A stretch of DNA of 64,000 bases from Knoellia sinensis KCTC 19936 (lineage in GTDB: Bacteria; Actinomycetota; Actinomycetes; Actinomycetales; Dermatophilaceae): positions 1 through 64,000 of the forward strand of contig NZ_AVPJ01000012.1 in assembly GCF_000768705.1 (NCBI RefSeq), written 5' to 3'. Position 1 is the stretch's first letter. Each line of letters begins with the position of its first letter. Positions 51,193 to 60,383 of this stretch are shown here, piece by piece. The notes under the pieces were generated by a model. It did not search any database and was not told where the DNA came from. It saw nothing but the letters and a program-made list of their open reading frames with translations. A program made the translations under genes and the position numbers.

Positions 51193-51366
51193 CTCCGCAG
51201 TCGATTTCCCTCGTGAGGTGGCGAGGGGGCGCCGCCGCGTCCGGCATGCGGGCGAGGGTGGCCAGCCCGTGGACGACGCAGTGCGCGCTGTGGCTACTCT
51301 GCGTTAACTTACGCGACGGGGCCTCGTTGTTGGGCTCGCCGTGCCACTACTTCGTCAGGGGAACCC

Positions 51367-52695
51367 ATGCGTCCATCCAGAGCTGCCGCCATCGTCGCGG
51401 CAGCCGTCCTTGCCTGTCCCGCAGCCGTGCTCGCCACGGCTCCAGCGGTCGCTGTCGAGTCCAAAGGGGTCGAGATGCCGGCCTTCTACGACCCGCCAAC
51501 GTCGATCCCGTCGACCCCGGGCACGGTGATTCGGACCGAGCCGATGCCGACGGCTCTGAACCTGCCGGTCGTCTTCCCGGGCACGTCCACGCGGCTCATG
51601 TATTCGACGACCGACTCCAACGGTCTCCCCGCGCCCGCGACCGGCGCTCTGATCCGGTCGACGAAGTCGTGGGGCGGCCCGGGGCCGCGCCCGGTCGTCG
51701 CCTTCGCGTTCGGCACCATCGGTCAGGGCGACCAGTGCGCGCCTTCCTACGGTCTCGAGCACCCACTCCTCATCGGCATCGGCTCCGACGGCGGCACGTT
51801 CAACGCCAACTACGAGGTCGTCCAGATGTCCGGCCTGCTCGCCAAGGGCTACGACGTCGCCCTCAGCGACTACATCGGCCTCGGCTCGACCGACCGGCTG
51901 CACACCTACATGAACCGGGCCGACCAGGCGCATGCGCTGCTCGACGTGGTCCGCGCCGTGCGCAACCTCCCGGACAGCCCCATCGTGGCGGGCACCAAGG
52001 TGGGCCTCTGGGGCTACAGCCAGGGCGGCGGGGCCGTGGCTGCAGCAGCAGAGCTCCAGCCGACATACGCACCCGACGTCAACCTCGTCGGCGCCTACGC
52101 CGGAGCTCCGCCGGCCAACCTCCACGAGGTCATCAAGGGCGTCGAGAAGAACGCGATCGCCGCAGTTCTCGGCTACACGCTCAACGGCCTCATCCAGTCC
52201 TACCCCGAGCTGCGGCCCGTCGTCGACGCACGCATGAACGACAAGGGTTTCGCCGCGCTCCGGGACATCAGCACCCAGTGCATCCCCGACTCTGCGGCGA
52301 CCTATGGCTTCTCGAGCTCGACCGAGTGGACCAAGGACGGCAAGTCGCTCACCGAGATCATCGCCGAACTCCCCCACGTGCGGGACATCGTCGACGAGCA
52401 GCAGATCGGCACGCGCAAGCCGACCGCACCGGTCCTCGTGACCACGAAGCTCAGCGACGGCACCGTGCCGCACAAGCAGGCCCGTCAGCTGGCCGTCGAC
52501 TGGTGCGGCAAGGGTGCTCGTGTCACCTATGTTCCGCTCGGCTTGCCGGCTCTGCCGGGAGACACGGACCGGGGCACCCTTCACCACATCGCAGGTGTCC
52601 CCGAGGGATTGCCGACCGCATCGATCTGGATGCAGAAGCGGTTCGAGGGCGCGTCGTCGGTGAACAGCTGCCCGATCATCCGCGCCTTGCCCTGA
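51367..52695 (+). CDS. secretory lipase-like alpha/beta hydrolase
   Basis: The 442-residue protein has a signal peptide (AAAIVAAAVLACPAAVLATAPAVA). The hydrolase core has a nucleophile elbow LWGYSQGGGAVAAAA, a KLSDGTVPHKQA region likely holding the Asp, and GTLHHIAG near the end for the His. It resembles the secretory lipase (LIP) family known in fungi and actinobacteria. It should act outside the cell on esters. Confidence 0.85.
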   Translation: MRPSRAAAIVAAAVLACPAAVLATAPAVAVESKGVEMPAFYDPPTSIPSTPGTVIRTEPMPTALNLPVVFPGTSTRLMYSTTDSNGLPAPATGALIRSTKSWGGPGPRPVVAFAFGTIGQGDQCAPSYGLEHPLLIGIGSDGGTFNANYEVVQMSGLLAKGYDVALSDYIGLGSTDRLHTYMNRADQAHALLDVVRAVRNLPDSPIVAGTKVGLWGYSQGGGAVAAAAELQPTYAPDVNLVGAYAGAPPANLHEVIKGVEKNAIAAVLGYTLNGLIQSYPELRPVVDARMNDKGFAALRDISTQCIPDSAATYGFSSSTEWTKDGKSLTEIIAELPHVRDIVDEQQIGTRKPTAPVLVTTKLSDGTVPHKQARQLAVDWCGKGARVTYVPLGLPALPGDTDRGTLHHIAGVPEGLPTASIWMQKRFEGASSVNSCPIIRALP

Positions 52696-52775
52696 TCTGC
52701 CCTCCCACGGGATGACGACCAACCGTTGCCCGCCCACTCGCAGGGGCGTGGGTGGGCAACGGTCACACTGGAGTC

Positions 52776-53378
52776 ATGGTCGAGGCCCTCAACGAGTTCA
52801 TCGCGCTGCACGCCGGCGCGGGGTGGCTCGTGCCCGTCCTCTTCGTCTTCTTCGCCGTCGACGGCGTCGTGCCGCCCCTGCCCAGTGAGGGCGTGCTCGT
52901 CGGGCTGGCGGCGGTCGGTGCCTCCACCGGTGCGCCCCACTGGTTTGCACTGTTCGCCGCAGGGGCCGCCGGTGCGTGGGTCGGGGACAACATCGCCTAC
53001 CTCCTGGGTCGTCACGCGCGCCTGGACCGCCTCCTCGAGCGGACCGATCGAGGGCGGCGCGCGCTCGCCTGGGCCCGGACCCGGTTCGAGCGGCGAGGCG
53101 CTCTCATCGTCATCATCGGGCGGTGGGTTCCCGTCGGTCGCGCGGCGGTGAACCTCACGGCCGGGGCAACAGCCTTCTCGCAGAAGCGCTTTGCCGCGCT
53201 GACTGTCGTGTCGGGCGGCCTCTGGGCGGCATGGTCGGTGGGACTGGGCACTCTCGCCGGGCGCTGGGTCCAGGACAACGCCCTCGCGGCCGCCGGACTC
53301 GGGGTCGCCCTCGCGCTCGTCGTCGCCTTCGCCGTCGAGCGCATCCTTCGCTGGCTCTCACCGCCGACGCCGGTGTGA
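52776..53378 (+). CDS. DedA family membrane protein
   Basis: The 200-residue protein of the DedA/VTT group has a re-entrant loop segment FAVDGVVPPLPSEGVLVGLAAVG, then GDNIAYLLGRH, the Arg-containing FERRGALIVIIGRWVPVGRAAVNLTAGAT, and C-terminal helices. Family members act in envelope homeostasis, including lipid-carrier flipping in some cases. The ATG at 52776 gives the normal family length. Confidence 0.88.
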   Translation: MVEALNEFIALHAGAGWLVPVLFVFFAVDGVVPPLPSEGVLVGLAAVGASTGAPHWFALFAAGAAGAWVGDNIAYLLGRHARLDRLLERTDRGRRALAWARTRFERRGALIVIIGRWVPVGRAAVNLTAGATAFSQKRFAALTVVSGGLWAAWSVGLGTLAGRWVQDNALAAAGLGVALALVVAFAVERILRWLSPPTPV

Positions 53379-53509
53379 CGATTCCGTGAGAATCCCCCAC
53401 TGGGGACGATATCGCCGCGCCTTTCGTCCCCTCGGATGACACAGTTCGCGTATGCCGGTCCGCTGGGTGATCGGGTCAACTGGACGTCCGTTTCGTGGAG
53501 GGTTGCTCG

Positions 53510-55492
53510 GTGGGTGCACGTGGGTGGGGAGTGAAGGCCGGGATCGCGGTCGTCGTGGCGGCGCTGGTCGGTGTCGGTGTGTGGGGCGGACTGACCTGGT
53601 TCGGGCGTGACGCCGAGGAGGCGCGCGCGGCGGCAGAGAAGGTCGCGTCCGGGCTTGCCGCCGGGAAGTTCGCGGACGGCACGGTCGTCGCCGACGGTGG
53701 AGGGCCGGACCTCGAGCCCATCGTCGAAGGGATGGGGAAGGCCGAGCACGCCGTCTCGGTCGTGACCGTCGCGGAGCCGCAGGACGCCACGGCGGAGGCG
53801 ACCCTGCGGCATACATGGAGACTCCCAGGCTCCGAGGAGTCCTGGACCTACGAGACGCCGTTGGAACTGCGGAAGTCCGGCGACGTCTGGGCTGGCGTGT
53901 GGAGCCCCGCGATGGTGGCGCCGGGTCTCGTCGACGGTGAGGCGCTCCGGACGAAGCGGCAGCAGCCGCCCCGCGCCAACGTCGTGGGAGCCGGGAATCA
54001 GCCCATCGTGGAGGCGCGCGACGTCTATCGCGTCGGGATCGACAAGACCCAGGCCAGCGCTGCCGAGGCCGCAGCATCCGCCCGACTGCTCGCCGAGGCC
54101 ATGAACATCAACGTCGACAACTTCGTCGCCGCGGTGCAGAAAGCGGGGGAGCGGGCGTTCGTCGAGGCCATCACCGTGCGCGTCGGCAGTCAGGAGGCAG
54201 ACGCTGCGCTGGCAGTCAACGAGCCCGGGGTCCGCCTCCTCCAAGGGGAGCGCATGCTCGCCCCGACCGCCGGCTTCGCCCGCCCGATCCTTGGCGTCGT
54301 CGGAGATGCCACGGCGGAGATCGTCGAGAAGTCCGAGGGTCGCGTCGTCGCGGGCGACACCGTCGGTATCGGCGGGATCCAGTCGGCCTTCAACGATCAG
54401 CTGGGCGGACAGCCGAGCCACTCGGTCGTGACCAGCGGCGGGCCCGAGGAGCGGACGCTCTTCGCGACGGAGGCGAAGCCTGGCTCCGCGGTGACGCTCA
54501 CCCTCGACGTTGCCACCCAGACAGCGGCGGAGTCGGTGCTCGCCGATGTGGCTCCTGCCTCAGCCATCGTCGCCATCCAGCCCTCCACCGGTCACGTGCT
54601 CGCGGCGGCGAGTGGGCCGGGAAGCAAAGGCCAGTCGACGGCGACGCAGGGTCGGTATGCGCCGGGTTCGACGTTCAAGACGGTCTCGACCCTCGCCCTG
54701 CTTCGCTCCGGCGTGACGCCGACGTCGAGCATCCAGTGCACGCCGACGGTCACGGTCGACGGGCGGACGTTCAAGAACGTCGACGGTTTCCCGACGTCGG
54801 CCCTCGGGTCGGTGCCCTTCAGCACGGCCTTCGCGAACTCGTGCAACACGGCGTTCATCCGCGCGGGCGAGAAGCTCGACCCGTCTGCGCTCCCGAGCGC
54901 GGCCGCAGGGTTGGGACTGACCGCAGAGGCAGACCTCGGGGTGTCCGCCTTCCTCGGCTCGGTGCCCGAACCCCAGCCCGGCACCGACGAGGCTGCGTCG
55001 ATGATCGGTCAGGCCAAGGTTCAGGCCTCCCCCCTCGGCATGGCGACGGTCGCGGCGTCCATCGCTGCAGGCAAGCCCGTGACGCCGACGCTGGTGCTGG
55101 CGGATGACGGCGGTGGAGTGGGTTCGGACGTCTCGTCGGACGCCTCCCCATCGGCGTCCGCATCGGCGTCCGCATCGGCGTCCGCATCGGCGTCGGCGTC
55201 GGCGTCGGCGCCCGCGAGGCCCGTCACCGCAGCCGAGTCGGAGACTCTCAAGGCGCTCATGCGCAGCGTCGTCGAGCAGGGCAGCGCCGACTTCCTCTCC
55301 GACGTCCCCGGCGAGCCGGTTCTCGCGAAGACCGGCACCGCCGAGTTCGGCGAGGCCGGAGCCCTCAAGGAGCACGCCTGGATGATCGCGATCCAGGGCG
55401 ACCTCGCCGTGGCGGTGCTCGTGGTCGAGGGTGAGGGCGGTGCAGCGACCGCTGGTCCGCTGCTCGAGGAGTTCCTCCGCGCCGTGGCCTGA
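53510..55492 (+). CDS. class B penicillin-binding protein (NTF2-like/MecA_N domain)
   Basis: The 660-residue protein has one N-terminal membrane helix (GIAVVVAALVGVGVWGGLTWF) and an NTF2-like MecA_N domain (about 30-140). A PBP dimerisation-like region and a transpeptidase domain follow, with S387TFK, S444CN and K607TGT. It crosslinks peptidoglycan. A Ser/Ala low-complexity run sits between the SxN and KTG motifs. The GTG at 53510 has GGAGGG upstream; an in-frame GTG at 53495 is less well placed. Such PBPs can have low beta-lactam affinity, but that cannot be told from sequence. Confidence 0.9.
   Translation: MGARGWGVKAGIAVVVAALVGVGVWGGLTWFGRDAEEARAAAEKVASGLAAGKFADGTVVADGGGPDLEPIVEGMGKAEHAVSVVTVAEPQDATAEATLRHTWRLPGSEESWTYETPLELRKSGDVWAGVWSPAMVAPGLVDGEALRTKRQQPPRANVVGAGNQPIVEARDVYRVGIDKTQASAAEAAASARLLAEAMNINVDNFVAAVQKAGERAFVEAITVRVGSQEADAALAVNEPGVRLLQGERMLAPTAGFARPILGVVGDATAEIVEKSEGRVVAGDTVGIGGIQSAFNDQLGGQPSHSVVTSGGPEERTLFATEAKPGSAVTLTLDVATQTAAESVLADVAPASAIVAIQPSTGHVLAAASGPGSKGQSTATQGRYAPGSTFKTVSTLALLRSGVTPTSSIQCTPTVTVDGRTFKNVDGFPTSALGSVPFSTAFANSCNTAFIRAGEKLDPSALPSAAAGLGLTAEADLGVSAFLGSVPEPQPGTDEAASMIGQAKVQASPLGMATVAASIAAGKPVTPTLVLADDGGGVGSDVSSDASPSASASASASASASASASASAPARPVTAAESETLKALMRSVVEQGSADFLSDVPGEPVLAKTGTAEFGEAGALKEHAWMIAIQGDLAVAVLVVEGEGGAATAGPLLEEFLRAVA
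55151..55210 (+). repeat. in-frame 12-bp tandem repeat coding (SA)n
   Basis: Repeats of GCGTCCGCATCG, decaying into GCGTCG, encode alternating Ser-Ala at about residues 548-567 of the penicillin-binding protein. Slippage could make its length vary between strains. Confidence 0.85.
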
Positions 55493-55502
55493 CAGCGCCG
55501 AA

Positions 55503-55533
55503 CCGGCCCCACGACGCGAGGTCGTGGGGCCGG
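55503..55533. terminator. strong GC hairpin after PBP gene
   Basis: CCGGCCCCACGAC and GTCGTGGGGCCGG form a perfect 13-bp stem with loop GCGAG, 10 bases after the PBP stop. It is probably a terminator between convergent genes. Confidence 0.8.
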
Positions 55534-55548
55534 CTGGTCTCAGGGGGT

Positions 55549-55571
55549 TGATTCACGCTGCTCGTGAATCA
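55549..55571. terminator. second hairpin, after subtilisin gene
   Basis: TGATTCACG and CGTGAATCA form a 9-bp stem with loop CTGCT just beyond the leftward subtilisin stop. It is a likely terminator for that gene. Confidence 0.65.
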
Positions 55572-55579
55572 GGTTCCAC

Positions 55580-57157
<1,578 letters not shown>

Positions 57158-57240
57158 CTCGAATCCTTCCGATGCAGGTGGACGGAGACGACCTTGTCTG
57201 TTCCACGGTCCCTCGGGAAGGGTTGCGAGAGGGTTAACAG

Positions 57241-58137
57241 TTAACTCAGGCCGGACAGGTGCTCGGGCCAGACCCAGCGCAGACCCGTCGCCCCGGGTGT
57301 CGTGTCCGGGTGCGCGATGGTGGCGCGATGTTCCAGGTCGAGCCCCACCAGGGACTCGCGGGTGTCCGTGAAGGCCGTGACTGACGCCGGGCTGGCCTCG
57401 GGGTGGAACTCCACCTCCAGGAGCAGCTCACGCAGCGGTGTCCGGAGCCTTCGGGTGTAGTCGACATCGGCAGGGCCGGGCCCGTCCCACGTCATCTCGT
57501 ATTCGACGATGACGGTCTCGCCCCGGCGCAGCGGCTGGCAGAAGTGCAGCTCGGCCCCGACGACACCGCCCACGGGATCGCTCTCGACGCGATCCAGACT
57601 GGCGCCGCGCAGCACCTCGAGGTTGGGGAGCGGAACGGTCGGGTCGTCCTGCCAGTGCAGCAGGACCCGACGATCGGGCCCATCACACCGTGCCCGCAAC
57701 GCCTGTCGCACCACCAGGCTCTCGTGTCGACGGTTCGACCCGACGCGGAGGCGGTCGTGGAGCATGACCCTGTCGAGGTCGGCGTCCCAACGCGTGTCGA
57801 GTTGGCTGAGCACCGCGGCAGGGGAGTCCTCGGACCACAGGCTGTCCAGGTCCGGGACCGGGGTGCGGCGTGAGCGCTCCCGAGTGAGCGGGAGCACGCC
57901 CATGAGTTCACCCCGTTCGAGGCCGAGGATGTCCTCGAGGTGCGGGAGGGTCGTCAGCGACGACTTGCGCCCCGGCTCGCTGCGCCCGGACTTCCAGTAG
58001 CTCAGGGTGGCAACGCTGACCGCCGCACCACGATCGCCCAAATGCGCCTGGATGCGGTCGAGACTGAGGCCACGCTGCTCGATCGCGTGTCGCAGCGTGT
58101 CCGCGAAGGTTACTGCTGAGTCGTACATCCGAATCAT
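57241..58137 (-). CDS. Xre-like regulator with large C-terminal domain
   Basis: The 298-residue protein has an N-terminal HTH (FADTLRHAIEQRGLSLDRIQAHLG, VSVATLSYWKSGRSEPGR). It also has a roughly 200-residue beta-rich domain of unknown ligand (VGAELHFCQPLRRGETVIVEYEMTW, RATIAHPDTTPG). The ATG at 58137 or 58128 starts it; the frame upstream runs through repeat DNA and is not counted. Target genes unknown. Confidence 0.75.
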   Translation of the reverse strand: MIRMYDSAVTFADTLRHAIEQRGLSLDRIQAHLGDRGAAVSVATLSYWKSGRSEPGRKSSLTTLPHLEDILGLERGELMGVLPLTRERSRRTPVPDLDSLWSEDSPAAVLSQLDTRWDADLDRVMLHDRLRVGSNRRHESLVVRQALRARCDGPDRRVLLHWQDDPTVPLPNLEVLRGASLDRVESDPVGGVVGAELHFCQPLRRGETVIVEYEMTWDGPGPADVDYTRRLRTPLRELLLEVEFHPEASPASVTAFTDTRESLVGLDLEHRATIAHPDTTPGATGLRWVWPEHLSGLS

Positions 58138-58192
58138 CAAACCACCGCGAGGCGCAGGCCGCTCGTTGAGCGAATCTCCGCCCCTCGCATGC

Positions 58193-58296
58193 GTCCGCAA
58201 GATGGGTCGTCCAGGCGACCAGAGTCGCGGACGGGAGCGGACGGCATACATGCGAGGTCCGCAAGATGGGTCGTCCAGGCGACCAATCTTGCGGAC
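58193..58296. repeat. two tandem 40-bp hairpin elements
   Basis: A 29-base sequence beginning GTCCGCAAGATGGG occurs at 58193-58221 and 58257-58285. Each is closed by an inverted end (GCGGAC), perfect in the second copy (GTCCGCAAGAT with ATCTTGCGGAC). A further 9-bp inverted pair CCTCGCATG/CATGCGAGG (58183-58191, 58249-58257) frames the first copy. They lie in the gap before the Xre-like gene. Confidence 0.85.
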
Positions 58297-58327
58297 GCGT
58301 GATACGGGACGTGAGGGCGCTGGCCCC

Positions 58328-58720
58328 TCAGGGTGAGGCCGTGAAGACCTCCAGGACGTCGGCTTCCCGGCGCAGGTCCGCGGCGCGCTCCGGGCGGCCG
58401 GCTGCGTCGATCTCGCCAGCCACCTCACGGCGTTCGGCAATCTCGGCCCGCAGCACGCTGTGCACGTCCTCGACGGTGAGTTCACGGCGGGCAGCCTCCG
58501 TGGCCCCCAGTCCGACCACGGCACCCGCGATGGGTGCGTCGTGAGCCGCGAAGGAGGCCGGTTCGGTCGGTACGGCCTCGGCGTTGTCGATCGCGCCGAG
58601 CGCCGACCGCAGCGCGCTGGTCGCTGGCCGGTCGCGGTCCTTCATGGCGGTCCTGAGCGCGGTGCGCATGGTCGCGCGCAGGTCGTCGACGGTCCGGACA
58701 GCTGTGGGCTCGGAGGTCAT
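58328..58720 (-). CDS. GatB/YqeY-like domain protein
   Basis: The 130-residue helical protein has the YqeY pattern: LRATMRTALRTAMKDRDRPATSALRSALGAIDNAEAV at the start and EIAERREVAGEIDAAGRPERAADLRREADVLE at the end. YqeY is related to the tRNA-binding tail of GatB; a tRNA or amidase link is inferred only. ATG 58720 begins the domain. Confidence 0.8.
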   Translation of the reverse strand: MTSEPTAVRTVDDLRATMRTALRTAMKDRDRPATSALRSALGAIDNAEAVPTEPASFAAHDAPIAGAVVGLGATEAARRELTVEDVHSVLRAEIAERREVAGEIDAAGRPERAADLRREADVLEVFTASP

Positions 58721-58820
58721 GGCTCCACCCTCCGAGACCGGGCCACAGGCATGCAACCCCTTTGTCCGCGGCACCCTCCGTGCACCCACGCCCCGACTGC
58801 TTGCGGCCGCCGCTCACCAA

Positions 58821-58898
58821 CCGACTTTGTGCCCCAGTGGGACACGATCCGTCGGCCGAAGGCCTTCGTCATCGTGTCCCAATGGGGCACAAAGTCGG
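58821..58898. repeat. long palindrome before YqeY and XDH genes
   Basis: Two 28-base arms, reverse complements except one base, begin CCGACTTTGTGCCCC and end GGGGCACAAAGTCGG. The 22-base centre contains the perfect palindrome CGAAGGCCTTCG. It sits between the divergent YqeY-like and xanthine dehydrogenase genes. Confidence 0.9.
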
Positions 58899-58998
58899 AA
58901 GGTGCCATGAGTCGGTCTTGCAGGAGGGACGGCGAAGTCGTGCGCGGATCACCCCTCCGGAGGAAGATGGGCAGCCTGACCGGGAAGGCAGGTGGGCC

Positions 58999-59907
58999 GT
59001 GGAGTTCCTCGCCCCGTCGAGTTTGGCCGAAGCCCTCGAGGCAAAGGCAGCGCACCCCGACGCCGTGCCCATCTGCGGTGGCACCGACGTCATGGTCGAG
59101 CTCAACTTCGACCGACGCCGCCCGGACCACCTGCTGGATCTGACACGCGTGCCCGAACTCGCGGAGTGGAGCGTCGGGGCCCACCCGTCCGACCCGTCCG
59201 GCGCGTCCGACGCGTCGGAGTTCGTCCGATTGGGCGCGAGCGTCACCTACGCCCGGGTCATCCGTGAACTCAGTGACCGGCTGCCCGGTCTTGCCCTGGC
59301 CGCTCGCACCGTCGGGTCGCCCCAGATCCGCAACCGCGGCACGGTGGGCGGCAACCTCGGCGCCGCTTCTCCTGCGGGAGACAGCCACCCGCCGCTGTTG
59401 GCCGGCGGCGCGGAGGTCGAGTTGTCGTCGGTGCGTGGAACCCGACTCGTGCCGATCGACGACTTCTTCACCGGCCCGAAGCAACACGCCGGTGCCCCCG
59501 ACGAGCTCATCACCGCGGTGCTGTCCCGAGCGACAACCGGCCCGCAGCAGTTCAGCAAGGTTGGGACCCGCAACGCCATGGTCATCGCCGTGACGTCGTT
59601 GGGGCTCGCCCTCCACCCGGACAAGGGCACAGTCGGTGTCGGAATCGGTTCTGCCGCACCGACGCCCGTTCGCGCCTCCGACGCCGAGGGCTTCCTTGCG
59701 GCAGCTCTGGACGAGACCGGTCTGTGGCAGTCACGCAACGCGCTGCCACCGTCCGTCGCCACCGAGTTCGCGGTGAAGGTGGCCGACGCGGCGGCGCCGA
59801 TCGACGACGTCCGGGGGACGGCGGCATACCGGAAGCACGCCCTGACGGTTCTCGCCCGCCGCACCCTGACGTGGGCCTGGGACGACTATCGAGGGAGTGC
59901 CGCATGA
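58999..59907 (+). CDS. xanthine dehydrogenase-type FAD subunit
   Basis: The 302-residue FAD-binding subunit has the FAD motif ICGGTDVMVELNF. Its second site TVGSPQIRNRGTVGGNLGAASPAGDSHPPLL (split motif IRN-GT-GGN) is typical of CoxM/XdhB. It carries electrons between the iron-sulfur subunit and NAD+ or another acceptor. The GTG at 58999 starts at the first strand. The stop overlaps the next ATG (ATGA). Confidence 0.92.
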   Translation: MEFLAPSSLAEALEAKAAHPDAVPICGGTDVMVELNFDRRRPDHLLDLTRVPELAEWSVGAHPSDPSGASDASEFVRLGASVTYARVIRELSDRLPGLALAARTVGSPQIRNRGTVGGNLGAASPAGDSHPPLLAGGAEVELSSVRGTRLVPIDDFFTGPKQHAGAPDELITAVLSRATTGPQQFSKVGTRNAMVIAVTSLGLALHPDKGTVGVGIGSAAPTPVRASDAEGFLAAALDETGLWQSRNALPPSVATEFAVKVADAAAPIDDVRGTAAYRKHALTVLARRTLTWAWDDYRGSAA

Positions 59908-60383
59908 GGATCACCGCCCACGTCAACGGTGAGGTGAAGCAGGCCGACGACGTCTGGCCCGGCGAGAGCCTGCTGCACGTCCTGCGCGAGCGGATGGGGT
60001 TGCCCGGCTCCAAGAACGCTTGCGAACAGGGTGAATGCGGCTCGTGCACCGTCTATCTCGATGGCGTTCCGGTGTGCGCCTGCCTCGTCGCCGCGGGCCA
60101 GGCGGAGGGGCGCGAGATCGTCACCGTCGAAGGACTCGGCACACCCGAGGACCTCCACCCCGTGCAACAGGCCTTCCTCGACGCCGGAGCCGTGCAGTGC
60201 GGCTTCTGCACACCCGGGCTCATCGTCGCCACGCACGACCTGCTGACTCGTGACCCGGGTCCCGACGACGCCGAGATCCGGGAAGCGTTGGCCGGCAACC
60301 TCTGCCGGTGCACCGGCTACGTCAAGATCATCGACGCGGTCCAGTTGGCGGCTTCACGTCAGCGCGGCGAGGACCGGCCATGA
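59904..60383 (+). CDS. xanthine dehydrogenase-type 2Fe-2S subunit
   Basis: The 159-residue subunit binds two 2Fe-2S clusters. The first is plant-ferredoxin type (CEQGECGSC ... C), the second is CGFCTPG ... CRCTG. It relays electrons from the molybdenum site to FAD. Overlaps with both neighbours (ATGA at each end) indicate coupled translation. Confidence 0.95.
   Translation: MRITAHVNGEVKQADDVWPGESLLHVLRERMGLPGSKNACEQGECGSCTVYLDGVPVCACLVAAGQAEGREIVTVEGLGTPEDLHPVQQAFLDAGAVQCGFCTPGLIVATHDLLTRDPGPDDAEIREALAGNLCRCTGYVKIIDAVQLAASRQRGEDRP

Noticed and set aside
58138-58524. N-terminal extension of the Xre-like gene
   Set aside because: It would translate the palindromic repeats and overlap the YqeY gene; the HTH domain starts at 58137.
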